This document shows, in pieces, positions 40,682 to 49,714 of a stretch of 64,000 bases of DNA. The notes beneath the pieces are model-generated. The model did not search any database. It saw only the letters and a program-made list of their open reading frames with translations, and was not told the origin of the DNA. The stretch lies in assembly GCF_009826895.1 (NCBI RefSeq), contig NZ_WUMV01000003.1, forward strand, positions 434,001 through 498,000. Direction: 5' to 3'. A program made the translations under genes and the position numbers. The stretch comes from Stappia sediminis. GTDB lineage: Bacteria; Pseudomonadota; Alphaproteobacteria; Rhizobiales; Stappiaceae. Every line of letters starts with the position of its first letter. Position 1 is the first letter of the stretch.

Positions 40682-41137
40682 ATGAGCGGAGTGCGTATCG
40701 ACCACGACGCGTGGGTGCTCGTCGGCGACGGCGAGAAGGCGCTTGTCTTCCGCAACGAGGGCGATGCCGACTACCCGAACCTGCAGGTGGTGCAGATCCT
40801 CGAACATGAAAACCCCGCGACGCGCGAACAGGGGACGGATGCGCCGGGGCGCCTGAGCGACGGGCCGACGAGCCAACACAAGAGTGCCGTCGAGGTCACC
40901 GACTGGCACAAGCTTGAAAAGCACCGCTTCGCCAAGGAAATCGCCGATGCGCTCTACAAGGCGGCGCACAAGGGGCGGTATTCCAAGCTGGTGGTGGCGG
41001 CTCCGCCCATGACGCTGGGCGATCTGCGCAAATCGTTCCACAAGGAGGTATTGAGCCGCATCGTAGCTGAAGTGGACAAGACGCTGACCGGCCATCCGCC
41101 GTCGAAGATCGAGCAGATACTCTCGACGAAGGATTGA
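40682..41137 (+). CDS. Host-attachment family protein
   Basis: This 151-residue protein begins DHDAWVLVGDGEKALVFRNEGD and continues with HKLEKHRFAKEIADALYKAAHKGRYSKLVVAAPPMTLGDLRKSFHKEV. This matches the 'host attachment protein' family of rhizobia and other proteobacteria. The name comes from Agrobacterium. The fold resembles archaeal release factor eRF1 / RNase E-like domains, and true attachment activity is not certain. A ribosome binding site (AGGAGG) lies just ahead of the start. Confidence 0.88.
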   Translation: MSGVRIDHDAWVLVGDGEKALVFRNEGDADYPNLQVVQILEHENPATREQGTDAPGRLSDGPTSQHKSAVEVTDWHKLEKHRFAKEIADALYKAAHKGRYSKLVVAAPPMTLGDLRKSFHKEVLSRIVAEVDKTLTGHPPSKIEQILSTKD

Positions 41138-41231
41138 CGGCGGAAATCGTTCCGGGAGATGGAGACCGGAGCTGCGCCATGGCCCTTCATGCCGCGGCGC
41201 GTCCGGCATGGCGGACATCGACGGCCGGAGC

Positions 41232-42074
41232 TTATTCTTTTCCGAACTTCCCCGCCCACCTTGCGAACCCGGAGCGAATGCGAGACGCCGTTTTTGCGAT
41301 GCCGCGCCTGAGCGCCTGTCCCGCGCGCGAGAACCCGCGTTCCAGGGCAGCTTCGGTGAGGAATTCAGGCGGGTGCGCATAGAAGATCCGATAGGCGATC
41401 AGCAGGATCAGGAAGGTGATCCCCCAGGAAATCAGCGTATCGGAGAGGAAATGCCCGCCGAAGGCGACGCGGTTCAGCGAAAGGGCGGCGGCTAGCACTA
41501 GAACGGCAGCGGCGACGGGCGCCCGCCAGGGTTTCGGCGCGAGAAACGCCAGCGACAGGAGCCAGATGCTGGAAGATGCCTCGCCGGACACGAACGAGCA
41601 GTTCGCGTCGCAATAGTCCGTCACATGCCAGACGGGAACGTAAGGCATGTCGCCGCCGAAAATATCGACATTGCGCGGGCGCGGCCTGCCCCAGTTGTCC
41701 TTCAGAATCGCGTTGACGACGATGCCGGGCGCGAGGATGAGCGTTGAAAGAAGAAAAAGCGGCGCGCGCAAGGGGGCGACGGACTTGCGGTCCGGGAAGG
41801 CGAGCTTCAGGAGAAGGACCGCGACGCTGGCGACCGCAACCAGCTTGACGAGGAACAGACCCAGGCGGCGCAAATCGTTCAGGAAGGGAGACCGGGTGGC
41901 CCAAAAGCCGGCGTTGCCGTCGTAGAATATCGCCGAAACCGCACGGTCCACGCCCGGAAAGACGAGGAAAAAGGCGGAGACGAGCACGATATAGACAAGC
42001 GTTGCGAACACGGGATGGCGCGCCGCGATCCCGACCGTCTTCTTCCATGGGCCTTTGGCGGAGGTGTGCTGCAT
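41232..42074 (-). CDS. PAP2-family membrane phosphatase
   Basis: The ATG at 42074 gives 280 residues. A TTG at 42104 would add ten. It has about six membrane segments and the three PAP2 motifs: KDNWGRPRPRN, the CSFVSGEAS variant of PSGH, and SLNRVAFGGHFLSD. Enzymes of this kind remove phosphate from lipids such as undecaprenyl pyrophosphate, phosphatidylglycerophosphate or lipid A. The second motif has SGEAS, as in the lipid A phosphatase-like LpxE/LpxF group, so a lipid A phosphatase is possible but not shown. Confidence 0.88.
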   Translation of the reverse strand: MQHTSAKGPWKKTVGIAARHPVFATLVYIVLVSAFFLVFPGVDRAVSAIFYDGNAGFWATRSPFLNDLRRLGLFLVKLVAVASVAVLLLKLAFPDRKSVAPLRAPLFLLSTLILAPGIVVNAILKDNWGRPRPRNVDIFGGDMPYVPVWHVTDYCDANCSFVSGEASSSIWLLSLAFLAPKPWRAPVAAAVLVLAAALSLNRVAFGGHFLSDTLISWGITFLILLIAYRIFYAHPPEFLTEAALERGFSRAGQALRRGIAKTASRIRSGFARWAGKFGKE

Positions 42075-42195
42075 TTCGTGCCGTGGAATCCTGCTTTTAC
42101 CCAAATTGCCTTCAAAGCTTCACTAACCCAATTGACGTAACCGTCCAATGGCCGATTTGACGCCCTTGCCGACGGATCGATCAACGAGAGTGCCC

Positions 42196-42804
42196 ATGAC
42201 GAAGCCCGCAATCTCCTTCTGGTTCGAATTCGCGTCGACCTACAGCTACCTGAGCGCAATGCGCATCGAGACGCTTGCACGCGAGCGAGGCGTCGATATC
42301 GACTGGCGGCCATTCCTGCTCGGTCCGATATTCGCGGAGCTTGGCTGGTCGACATCGCCTTTCAACCTGCAGCCCGCCAAGGGCGCCTATATGTGGCGCG
42401 ACATGGAACGCCAGTGCGAGCGCTTCTCCCTGCCGTTCACGCACCCCGTGCCGTTCCCCCAAAACGGCATTAAGGCGGCGCGCATCGCCTGGTGCCTGCG
42501 GAAAAGCGAATGGATCGGCAGCTTCGTGCGGGCCGTCTATGCGGCGGAGTTCGGACAGGGGCAGGATATTTCGGATGCCGCGTTCCTCGCTTGCGTTCTC
42601 GTCGACATAGGCGCGCCGGCGAAGAACGTCATGCAACGTATCGAAACGGGTGAGGTGAAGGACGCCCTGCGAGCGGAGGTGGAGGAGGCGAAGCGTCTCG
42701 GCATATTCGGCGCGCCGAGTTTCGTCACGCCCGACGGCGAACTTTTCTGGGGTAACGACCGGCTGGACGAAGCTCTGGACTGGGCGCTTCGCCACCCAGG
42801 ATAA
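42196..42804 (+). CDS. 2-hydroxychromene-2-carboxylate isomerase-like protein (DsbA fold)
   Basis: The ATG at 42196 gives 202 residues starting MTKPAISFWFEFASTYSYLSA. This is the thioredoxin-fold start of the HCCA isomerase / kappa glutathione transferase family, with Ser in place of the DsbA CxxC. The late motif LGIFGAPSFVTPDGELFWGNDRLDEAL is also typical. Members use glutathione. No naphthalene-degradation genes are nearby, so the real substrate is unknown. It is cytoplasmic. Confidence 0.9.
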   Translation: MTKPAISFWFEFASTYSYLSAMRIETLARERGVDIDWRPFLLGPIFAELGWSTSPFNLQPAKGAYMWRDMERQCERFSLPFTHPVPFPQNGIKAARIAWCLRKSEWIGSFVRAVYAAEFGQGQDISDAAFLACVLVDIGAPAKNVMQRIETGEVKDALRAEVEEAKRLGIFGAPSFVTPDGELFWGNDRLDEALDWALRHPG

Positions 42805-42866
42805 ATTCGTGGCCCTTGAAGAGGCGAAAGAGTAGATTCCACCCGCAATTCAGACCGGGTCCAACC

Positions 42867-43508
42867 ATGAATTTCGTGCCTGATACACCTGTCCTGTTCG
42901 CTTTCTCGATAGCCTGCATCGTGCTGGCGGTAACGCCTGGTCCGGACATGACGCTTTTCGTGAGCCGCGCGCTGTCGCAAGGACGAAGCGCAGGCTTCAT
43001 GTCCATGGCGGGCGCACTCACAGGCAGCGTCGTGCATACGATGATGGTCGCTTTCGGCCTTTCCGCGCTGATCGCCGCATCTGCTTCGGCCTTCTTCGCG
43101 GTCAAGATCGTCGGCGCGCTCTACCTCGTCTGGCTTGCCGTCGATACGATCCGGCACGGCTCGGCGCTGACCGTTTCTCGGGAGAAGACGGAACGAAAAT
43201 CCATGTCGCGCGTTTTCATGACAGGCCTGCTCGTCAATCTGCTCAACCCGAAGATCGCGCTCTTCTTCCTGACCTTCCTGCCGCAGTTCGTCGAGGCGAG
43301 CGACCCGGATGCGGCCGGCAAGCTGATATTTCTCGGCCTGTTTTTCGTGGCTCTCTCGATCCCGATTTGCGCGGCGATGGTGGTTGGCGCGGATGCGTTT
43401 TCGAGCACCCTGCGACGCTCGCCGAAGGTCATGCGCGTGTTCGACTGGCTGTTCGCCACCGTGATCGGCGGATTCGCCGTCAAGCTCGTTCTGGCAAGCC
43501 GAAGCTGA
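42867..43508 (+). CDS. LysE-family amino acid exporter
   Basis: The ATG at 42867 gives 213 residues with about six membrane segments. LysE/RhtB landmarks are AVTPGPDMTLFVSRALSQGRSAGF, VKIVGALYLVWLA and the central FMTGLLVNLLNPKIALFFLTFLPQF. Such proteins export amino acids or homoserine lactones. The substrate cannot be told from sequence. It stands 62 bases after the HCCA-isomerase-like gene and could share its transcript. Confidence 0.9.
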   Translation: MNFVPDTPVLFAFSIACIVLAVTPGPDMTLFVSRALSQGRSAGFMSMAGALTGSVVHTMMVAFGLSALIAASASAFFAVKIVGALYLVWLAVDTIRHGSALTVSREKTERKSMSRVFMTGLLVNLLNPKIALFFLTFLPQFVEASDPDAAGKLIFLGLFFVALSIPICAAMVVGADAFSSTLRRSPKVMRVFDWLFATVIGGFAVKLVLASRS

Positions 43509-43741
43509 CCTGGCTGTCGGGCGCCCTGGCGTCAACGCTGCCTTAAGGCAACAGGGCGTAAAAAACGTAAAACCGCTGCTTTACCTTACTGGCGAGGGAT
43601 TCGATTCGCCCCAGATTTACAATAAGGTGAGTGAATCTGCGGGTGATTCTACCCGAATGCGAGCCGGCTCGGGGGCAAACGTGCGGGCGGCCAACATGCG
43701 GGCAGGCGGATCCAATTCGACCGGGCAACCAAGGACCGAAG

Positions 43742-45700
43742 ATGTCTTCGATCAGGAAATTTTCCGTTTCAGCGATTGCGTGCGCGGCCGCCGCGGGCGC
43801 GATGCTGGTTTCTTCGGCGCCGGCGGAGGCGCAAGGCTTTCTGGACCGTCTGTTCAACCCGAAACATTACGACAACGGACAGCGCCGCGCCCAGGAACCG
43901 GTGCGCCGCGAAATCCCGAAAGTGCGCGTCAGCGGCCCGCGCTACTACACCTATGAACCCGACAGGCTCAAAACGGCCGATCTTGCAAGTCTCGGCCATG
44001 AGCTCGACGCATATGCGCAAGCGCTGGAAACGCGCCTGGAGGACGAGGCGCGGCTGAAAGACAGGCGCATCCCGCATAAAGGCACGGCTGATGCGCCGGT
44101 GATCAGGGCATCGCTGGAAGTGCGGAGTCCGGCTGGAAATTTCATCGCGGACCCGGCGTTCCTCGATGCACGCGGCGTATTGAAGCGGACGCAGGTGAGG
44201 GCGCTGCCCGAGGTGATCGAGGCGATCGAGGCCTATTATGCGACGCATCCGGCGTTCGTCTGGATCATGAACGGCATGATCACCGAAAAGGCGGTTTCCG
44301 CCGTCAATACGATGAGCGAGGCGGCGCAGGTCGGCCTCGATCCGGCCGACTATCGCGTGGCATTCCCTTCCCTTGACGGCGTTGTGGACAAGGCCGCGCG
44401 GCAGGCCGAACTCATGCGCTTCGAGATGGAGCTTTCGGCGGCCGCGCTCACCTATTCGCTCGATGCCGCGCGCGGGCGCATCGATCCCAACCGCATCTCT
44501 GGCTATCACGACCTGCCGCGCAAGGAGGTGGACCTCAAGCTCGTGATGGGCAGCATCGCGGCGACGGATGACGTCTACGCCTATCTGCAGGGGCGCAGCC
44601 CGTCGAACCCGCAGTTCGTGCGGTTGATACGGGCGCTGGCGAAACTGAAGGAGGCCGATGAGGGCGAGCGGGTGGAAATCGCCGAGGACACCTTCCTGCG
44701 GCCCGGCGGAAAGAGCATCGAACTCAAGAACGTTATCGCCGCGATTGGCCTGAAAGGGTCCGACGATCTCAAGACGGCGCATGCCGATACGCTTGGCGCC
44801 TATGACGGGGGAGAGGACTATACTCCCGAACTCGTGGCGGTCCTCAAGGATTTCCAGGCGGAAAACGGCCTGACCGCCGATGGCATCATCGGCAAGAACA
44901 CGATCCGCGCGCTCGAAGGGATTTCGAACGCGGACAAGATCGAGAAGGTGAAGCTCGCGATGGAGCGGCTGCGCTGGTTGCCGCGCGATTTCGGGCCGCG
45001 CTACGTTTTCATCAATCAGCCCGCGTTTACGGCGACCTATATGAGCGAGGAGCGAGACCCGCTTTCCATGCGCGTCGTCGTCGGCCAGAAATCGAACCAG
45101 ACGTATTTCTTCTCCGACAAGATCGAAACGGTGGAATACAACCCCTATTGGGGCGTGCCCTACTCCATCATCGTCAACGAGATGCTGCCGAAGCTCGCGC
45201 AGGACCCTTCCTACCTCGACAGGATCGGCTATGAGGTTTCGACCGTCTCGGGCCGTCAGGTCTCCTCGGCCTCCGTCGACTGGTATGCGGTTGCCCAGAA
45301 GCGGCAACCGATCAACGTGCGCCAGCGTCCGGGCAGCGACAATGCGCTGGGCGAACTGAAGATCCTCTTCCCCAACAAGCACGCGATCTACATGCACGAC
45401 ACGCCGGCCAAGCGGCTTTTCAAGAAGGATGCCCGCGCCTTCAGCCACGGCTGCGTACGCCTCGAAGACCCGCGCGCCATGGCCGCCGCCGTGCTTGGCA
45501 AGCCGCTCGACTATATCGGCTCGCGCATCGCCCAGGGCCGGAACGACAGCGATCCGGTCACGCGTGACATCCCCGTCCACGTCGCCTATTTCACCGCCTG
45601 GCCGGAGCCCGACGGCAGCATGGGTTATTACGCGGACGTCTATGAGCGCGACGAGTATCTGAAGAAGGCGATCGAGGCGACGCAAGCCGCGCGAAGCTGA
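43742..45700 (+). CDS. Large L,D-transpeptidase (YcbB/LdtD type)
   Basis: The ATG at 43742 gives 652 residues with a signal peptide ending APAEAQ (about residue 31). A long scaffold domain follows. A peptidoglycan-binding motif is near residue 365 (LVAVLKDFQAENGLTADGIIG), and the YkuD domain near 430-600 has catalytic SHGC at 568-571 (Cys571). The order matches E. coli LdtD, which makes 3-3 cross-links in peptidoglycan. An in-frame ATG at 43631 would add 37 residues with no signal peptide and is unlikely. Confidence 0.92.
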   Translation: MSSIRKFSVSAIACAAAAGAMLVSSAPAEAQGFLDRLFNPKHYDNGQRRAQEPVRREIPKVRVSGPRYYTYEPDRLKTADLASLGHELDAYAQALETRLEDEARLKDRRIPHKGTADAPVIRASLEVRSPAGNFIADPAFLDARGVLKRTQVRALPEVIEAIEAYYATHPAFVWIMNGMITEKAVSAVNTMSEAAQVGLDPADYRVAFPSLDGVVDKAARQAELMRFEMELSAAALTYSLDAARGRIDPNRISGYHDLPRKEVDLKLVMGSIAATDDVYAYLQGRSPSNPQFVRLIRALAKLKEADEGERVEIAEDTFLRPGGKSIELKNVIAAIGLKGSDDLKTAHADTLGAYDGGEDYTPELVAVLKDFQAENGLTADGIIGKNTIRALEGISNADKIEKVKLAMERLRWLPRDFGPRYVFINQPAFTATYMSEERDPLSMRVVVGQKSNQTYFFSDKIETVEYNPYWGVPYSIIVNEMLPKLAQDPSYLDRIGYEVSTVSGRQVSSASVDWYAVAQKRQPINVRQRPGSDNALGELKILFPNKHAIYMHDTPAKRLFKKDARAFSHGCVRLEDPRAMAAAVLGKPLDYIGSRIAQGRNDSDPVTRDIPVHVAYFTAWPEPDGSMGYYADVYERDEYLKKAIEATQAARS

Positions 45701-45723
45701 ATGAGCACGGCCGAAATGCGCTC

Positions 45724-46899
45724 TCAGCCGCCGGGCTTGACGCCCGAATAGACCGTCTCGAGCGTCCTGTGGAGTGCCGCGGGATCCACGGGCTTTTCGA
45801 TCACGGCACTGAAGCCGCGGGCGGAAAGCGCATTGCGGTCCGCATTGGAGGCCGCGGTAACGGCGATCGCGGGCAGGGATCTGCCCCCCTCCTCATCGCG
45901 CAGCGCCTCAAGGGTCTGAAAACCGTCCATTCCCGGCATGGTGAGATCGATTAGCGCAACGTCGAAACGCTGATCGTCTCGCGCGGCCTCGAAGCGGGCG
46001 AGCGCTTCCTCGCCGCTTGCGGCAATCGCGACATCGACGCCGAAAGCCTTGAGCACGGTGGCGAGAAGGCGCCGATGCGTCTCATTATCGTCGACGACAA
46101 GCACGCGCCTGGGCAGGACGCCGCCTTCCGGCACCGGCATTTCCCGCTGTTGCGAGCCGCCCGGGCTTGAACCTTCTTTTTCCCTGTAGATCGGGAACGT
46201 GAGTTGGAAACGACTGCCCGAGGCCGAAGTACTTGCGAGTTCGAGGCGCCCGCCGGCGCCAGCCGCAAGATGGCGGGCATTCCAGAGGCCAAGACCCATC
46301 CCGCTCTGCCTGCCTGCGGCGTCTTCGCCCCGGCGGTAGGGTTTGAAGAGACCGCTGCGGTCATCCTCCGAAATCCCGCCGCCGCTGTCCTCAACGTCCA
46401 ATATCAGGACGGGGGACTGCGTGTCCGCCACCGCCTTCGCTTCGAGGACGACCGATCCGGCATCCGTATATTTGACCGCATTGTCGGCAAGAACGGAGGC
46501 GATCCGGCGTAGCGCGGCGGTATCGGCGACCTGGTAGCCGGCCAGCGCGCCGTCTATCCGCAAGTGAAAATCCAGGCCCTTTTCCCTTGCCGCTGCACCG
46601 AACAGCCTGCCGACCCCGCTCAGAAGCGCGTGGACGTTCGGCGTTCCGGCGTCGGCCCGCTCAAGGGCATTGGCCCGCGCGCTATCGAGAAGGTTCGTCG
46701 TCATCGCAAGCAGGGCGTCGATCGCTTCCAGAACGGTGCCGAGCGCCTGGGACTGCGTATCGCTCATCGGCTCGCGCATGGCGATTTCGGTCGCCGTGCG
46801 CATGGCCGAAAGCGGCGTACGCAGGTCGTGAACGAGGGCGGCCTGCCGGTCGCGGTCGTCTTCGTGCGGGCGTATGTCCGTCGGTTTCTTGTCGCTCAC
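45724..46899 (-). CDS. Hybrid histidine kinase without sensor domain
   Basis: This 391-residue protein begins with a dimerisation/phosphoacceptor domain (His24 in LVHDLRTPLSAMR). A HATPase domain follows (N-box Asn140, DSGGG at 171-175, GMGLGL at 200-205) and then a receiver domain (about 264-385, phosphoacceptor Asp318 in DLTMPGMDG). There is no membrane segment, PAS or GAF domain, so the input must come from a partner protein. No separate response regulator is beside it. It is divergent from the intact AEC transporter. Confidence 0.92.
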   Translation of the reverse strand: MSDKKPTDIRPHEDDRDRQAALVHDLRTPLSAMRTATEIAMREPMSDTQSQALGTVLEAIDALLAMTTNLLDSARANALERADAGTPNVHALLSGVGRLFGAAAREKGLDFHLRIDGALAGYQVADTAALRRIASVLADNAVKYTDAGSVVLEAKAVADTQSPVLILDVEDSGGGISEDDRSGLFKPYRRGEDAAGRQSGMGLGLWNARHLAAGAGGRLELASTSASGSRFQLTFPIYREKEGSSPGGSQQREMPVPEGGVLPRRVLVVDDNETHRRLLATVLKAFGVDVAIAASGEEALARFEAARDDQRFDVALIDLTMPGMDGFQTLEALRDEEGGRSLPAIAVTAASNADRNALSARGFSAVIEKPVDPAALHRTLETVYSGVKPGG

Positions 46900-47097
46900 C
46901 GGCCCCGCCTGCGTTCCGGAGCGCTTTCCCGGGCCGGGAAGACCGCTCCAGATACAATATGCTCAGCGCCTGGATTCGTGCGGCGCCTGCACGGTCAATC
47001 TAGCTATCGGTGAGGCGGGCGCCAGAATCAAGCTCCGCGTACCGTTCCGGCGCGGCAATCACTTGCGCAACACCTGGCGACATGCCATTCAACGCCA

Positions 47098-48051
47098 ATG
47101 ATCACACAAATTCTGATGGTTGTGCTGCCGGTCTTCGCACTGATCGGGATCGGCTACGGCTCCGCGCGGATCGGGCTTCTGGATGCCAGGATCGGCGACG
47201 CGCTCGGCCAATTCGTCTTCGTGATCGCGATCCCCGTCCTGATCTTCAAGACGCTGGCGACCAGCTCGCTCGGCGGCGTATCGCCCTGGGGCTTCTGGTT
47301 CGCCTATTTCACCGGCGTCGCCGTGGTCTGGACGCTTGGCACGCTGATCATCCGAAAACTCTATGGCCGTGAGGCGCGCGCCGGCGTGATCGCCGGCATC
47401 AGCGCGGCCTTCGCCAACACGGTCATGGTCGGCATTCCGCTGATCACCGCCGTTTTCGGCGAACCGGGACTGGTGCCGCTCTTCGTGCTGATCTCCATTC
47501 ATCTGCCGCTCCTGACGATCGTCTGCGCGATCGTGATGGAGCGCGCGGCGGTCGTCGACGGGACGGAGAAGGGCCGCCCGATCGGGGAAATCCTCAAGAC
47601 GGTGCTGAACAACCTGATCACCAACCCGATCGTCGTCGGCATTCTCGCCGGCGCCTTCTGGCAGATCGTCGGCCTGCCGGTCGACGGGCTTTTCAAGGTG
47701 ATCCTCGACCAGATCGGCGGTGCGGCGCTGCCCGTGGCGCTCTTTTCGCTCGGCATGAGCATGGTGCGCTACGGCATACGCGGAAACGTGGGGCCGGCGA
47801 TCATTCTAAGTACGCTGAAGGCCTTCGTGATGCCGGCGGTCGTCTATGTCATGGCGCGCTACGCCGTCGGCCTTCCGCCGCTCTGGGTGTCCGTTGCCAC
47901 GCTCACCGCCTGCTGTCCGACGGGCATCAACGCCTTTCTTTTCGCAAGCCGCTACGGAACGGGGCATGCGATGTCGGCAAACTCCATCACCTTCACAACG
48001 GCGGGGGCCGTCGTCACGACAGGTCTGTGGATGGCCTTCCTCGGCCTTTGA
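47098..48051 (+). CDS. AEC-family transporter (intact)
   Basis: This 317-residue membrane protein has about ten hydrophobic segments in two inverted halves, as in the auxin efflux carrier family. Landmarks are LPVFALIGIGYGSARIGLL, FANTVMVGIPLI, the pseudo-symmetric NNLITNPIVVGILAG and the late ACCPTGINAFLFASRYG. Family members carry small carboxylates such as malate or malonate. It is intact, unlike the paralogue at 37889-38890, and could cover for its loss. The stop is followed after seven bases by the convergent gluQ end. Confidence 0.9.
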   Translation: MITQILMVVLPVFALIGIGYGSARIGLLDARIGDALGQFVFVIAIPVLIFKTLATSSLGGVSPWGFWFAYFTGVAVVWTLGTLIIRKLYGREARAGVIAGISAAFANTVMVGIPLITAVFGEPGLVPLFVLISIHLPLLTIVCAIVMERAAVVDGTEKGRPIGEILKTVLNNLITNPIVVGILAGAFWQIVGLPVDGLFKVILDQIGGAALPVALFSLGMSMVRYGIRGNVGPAIILSTLKAFVMPAVVYVMARYAVGLPPLWVSVATLTACCPTGINAFLFASRYGTGHAMSANSITFTTAGAVVTTGLWMAFLGL

Positions 48052-48058
48052 GCGACAA

Positions 48059-48946
48059 CTACCGAAGTGCGATCATCGCGCGAATGTCCGCGGGCGTGTG
48101 GCCGGCGGCGCGAAGCTCGCGCAGGGACGTGTCGCGCGAGGATTTGGAAAGCTTGCGCCCATCCGGCCCGAGGATGAGCCGGTGATGGTGGTAGACCGGT
48201 TCGGGCAGATCCAAGAGTGCCTGCAGGAGCCGATGGACGGCGGTGGCGAAGAAAAGATCCTGCCCCCGCATGACGTGGGTGACGCCCTGCAGAGCATCGT
48301 CGACCACGACGGAAAGGTGATAGCTCGTGGGCGTGTCCTTTCGCGCGAGCACCACATCGCCCCAACTTGCGGGATCCGCGACCAACAGCCCGTGCTCGCC
48401 GTTTGGTCCGCTACCCGCTTCACGCCATGTCAGGGGCTTGCCGATCCGCGCGAGCGCCTTTTCCATGTCGAGCCGCAGGGCGAAAGGCGCATTGGATGAC
48501 TTGCGTCGTTTAATCTCCTCCGCGCTTAGCACGGCTTCGTCTCCGGGATAAATCGGCGCTCCGTCGGGGTCGCGCGGGTAGTCCCTGGCGCCCGCCTCAT
48601 GGGCGGCGACATGTGCCTTGATCTCGCTTCGTGTGAGATAGCCGCGATAGATGAGCCCCATTTCGTCGAGCCGGGCGAGGGCCGCGCGATAATCGTTGAA
48701 ATCGTCGGACTGGCGGCGGACGGGCTCCTCCCACGAAAGTCCGAGCCAGGCAAGATCCTCCAGCATTTCGCGGGTGAGTTCCGGCGTGCAGCGGATGATG
48801 TCGATATCCTCTATCCGCAGCAGGAAACGCCCGCCGGCCTCCCGCGCCGCTTCGTAGTTGAGCAGGCCCGAAAGCGCATGGCCGAGGTGCAGATGCCCGT
48901 TCGGGGAGGGCGCGAAGCGGTAAACAGGGCGAGAGGAAGTGGGCAT
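48059..48946 (-). CDS. gluQ: Glutamyl-Q tRNA(Asp) synthetase (GluQ-RS)
   Basis: The ATG at 48946 gives 295 residues, the length of a glutamyl-tRNA synthetase catalytic domain without the anticodon-binding half. Motifs are YRFAPSPNGHLHLGHA (HIGH class) and LSKSSRD (KMSKS class). GluQ-RS attaches Glu to queuosine-34 of tRNA-Asp. The four-ligand zinc site of E. coli YadB is missing, since the region IYRGYLTRSEI has no Cys. That variation is also seen in rhizobial members as I recall them. A longer start at 49081 is unlikely. Confidence 0.92.
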   Translation of the reverse strand: MPTSSRPVYRFAPSPNGHLHLGHALSGLLNYEAAREAGGRFLLRIEDIDIIRCTPELTREMLEDLAWLGLSWEEPVRRQSDDFNDYRAALARLDEMGLIYRGYLTRSEIKAHVAAHEAGARDYPRDPDGAPIYPGDEAVLSAEEIKRRKSSNAPFALRLDMEKALARIGKPLTWREAGSGPNGEHGLLVADPASWGDVVLARKDTPTSYHLSVVVDDALQGVTHVMRGQDLFFATAVHRLLQALLDLPEPVYHHHRLILGPDGRKLSKSSRDTSLRELRAAGHTPADIRAMIALR

Positions 48947-49033
48947 GGGGCTTGAAGCGCGGTGAGGGATGGTGAAGGTTCTTTCTTCCGTCAATCTTCT
49001 ATCAATGCTGCGAATGAACGGAAAGGACGCCCT

Positions 49034-49675
49034 TTGAAGCCGATCGATTCGCTTGACGTCATTCTGGAGGGGATCGAGCATCTGAAGCGGGCCGATCCGC
49101 GTCTTCTGCCTGTCGTGGAAATGGCGGGCGAAGTGCCGCTCAGGAGGCGCGCGCCGGATTTCGCCGGGCTGGTGAATATCGTCGTCTCCCAGCAGGTCTC
49201 GGTTGCAAGCGGGAATGCGATTTATTCGCGCGTGGAGGAACTCGTCAGCCCGTTCGAAGCGGTGACGCTTGCCGGCATCACTGACGAGGAGCTGGGAAAG
49301 GCCGGCCTCTCGCGGCCCAAGATACGCACAATGCGGGCGATAGCGGGCGCCATAAATGGCGGCCTCGACCTCGCGGCGCTCGCGTCATGTCCGCCAGAGG
49401 AAGCGCATGCCAGGCTTTGCGAGATCAAGGGCGTGGGCCGCTGGACGGCCGATATCTACCTGCTTTTTTGCGCGGGCCATCCGGACATCTTCCCGAGCGG
49501 CGATGTCGCGCTTCAAAACGCGGTGCGGGATGCCTTCGGCCTGGAAGATCGCCCGACGCCCGACGCGCTTGACGAGATCGCCGTGCTGTGGGCGCCCTGG
49601 CGCGGCGTCGCCGCCCGCCTGTTCTGGGCTTATTATCGGACGCTACGTCAAGGTCGGGAAACCCTGCCCGTATAA
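49034..49675 (+). CDS. DNA-3-methyladenine glycosylase (HhH-GPD family)
   Basis: The body matches AlkA-like base-excision glycosylases. It has LVNIVVSQQVSVASGNAIYSR, the helix-hairpin-helix CEIKGVGRWTADIYLL and the catalytic Asp in FPSGDVALQNAV. The start is uncertain. A TTG at 49034 gives 213 residues and follows GAAAGGA. A GTG at 48962 would give 237 residues but a poor N-terminus. It removes alkylated bases from DNA. It is divergent from gluQ with a short gap. Confidence 0.88.
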   Translation: MKPIDSLDVILEGIEHLKRADPRLLPVVEMAGEVPLRRRAPDFAGLVNIVVSQQVSVASGNAIYSRVEELVSPFEAVTLAGITDEELGKAGLSRPKIRTMRAIAGAINGGLDLAALASCPPEEAHARLCEIKGVGRWTADIYLLFCAGHPDIFPSGDVALQNAVRDAFGLEDRPTPDALDEIAVLWAPWRGVAARLFWAYYRTLRQGRETLPV

Positions 49676-49714
49676 TCATGCATAATGGTTCCAGGACAAC
49701 CCGGAGCCTTGCGT

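Noticed and set aside
43769-45685. 638-codon open frame on the minus strand over the large L,D-transpeptidase gene
   Set aside because: Antisense shadow. The plus-strand protein has a signal peptide and full catalytic motifs.
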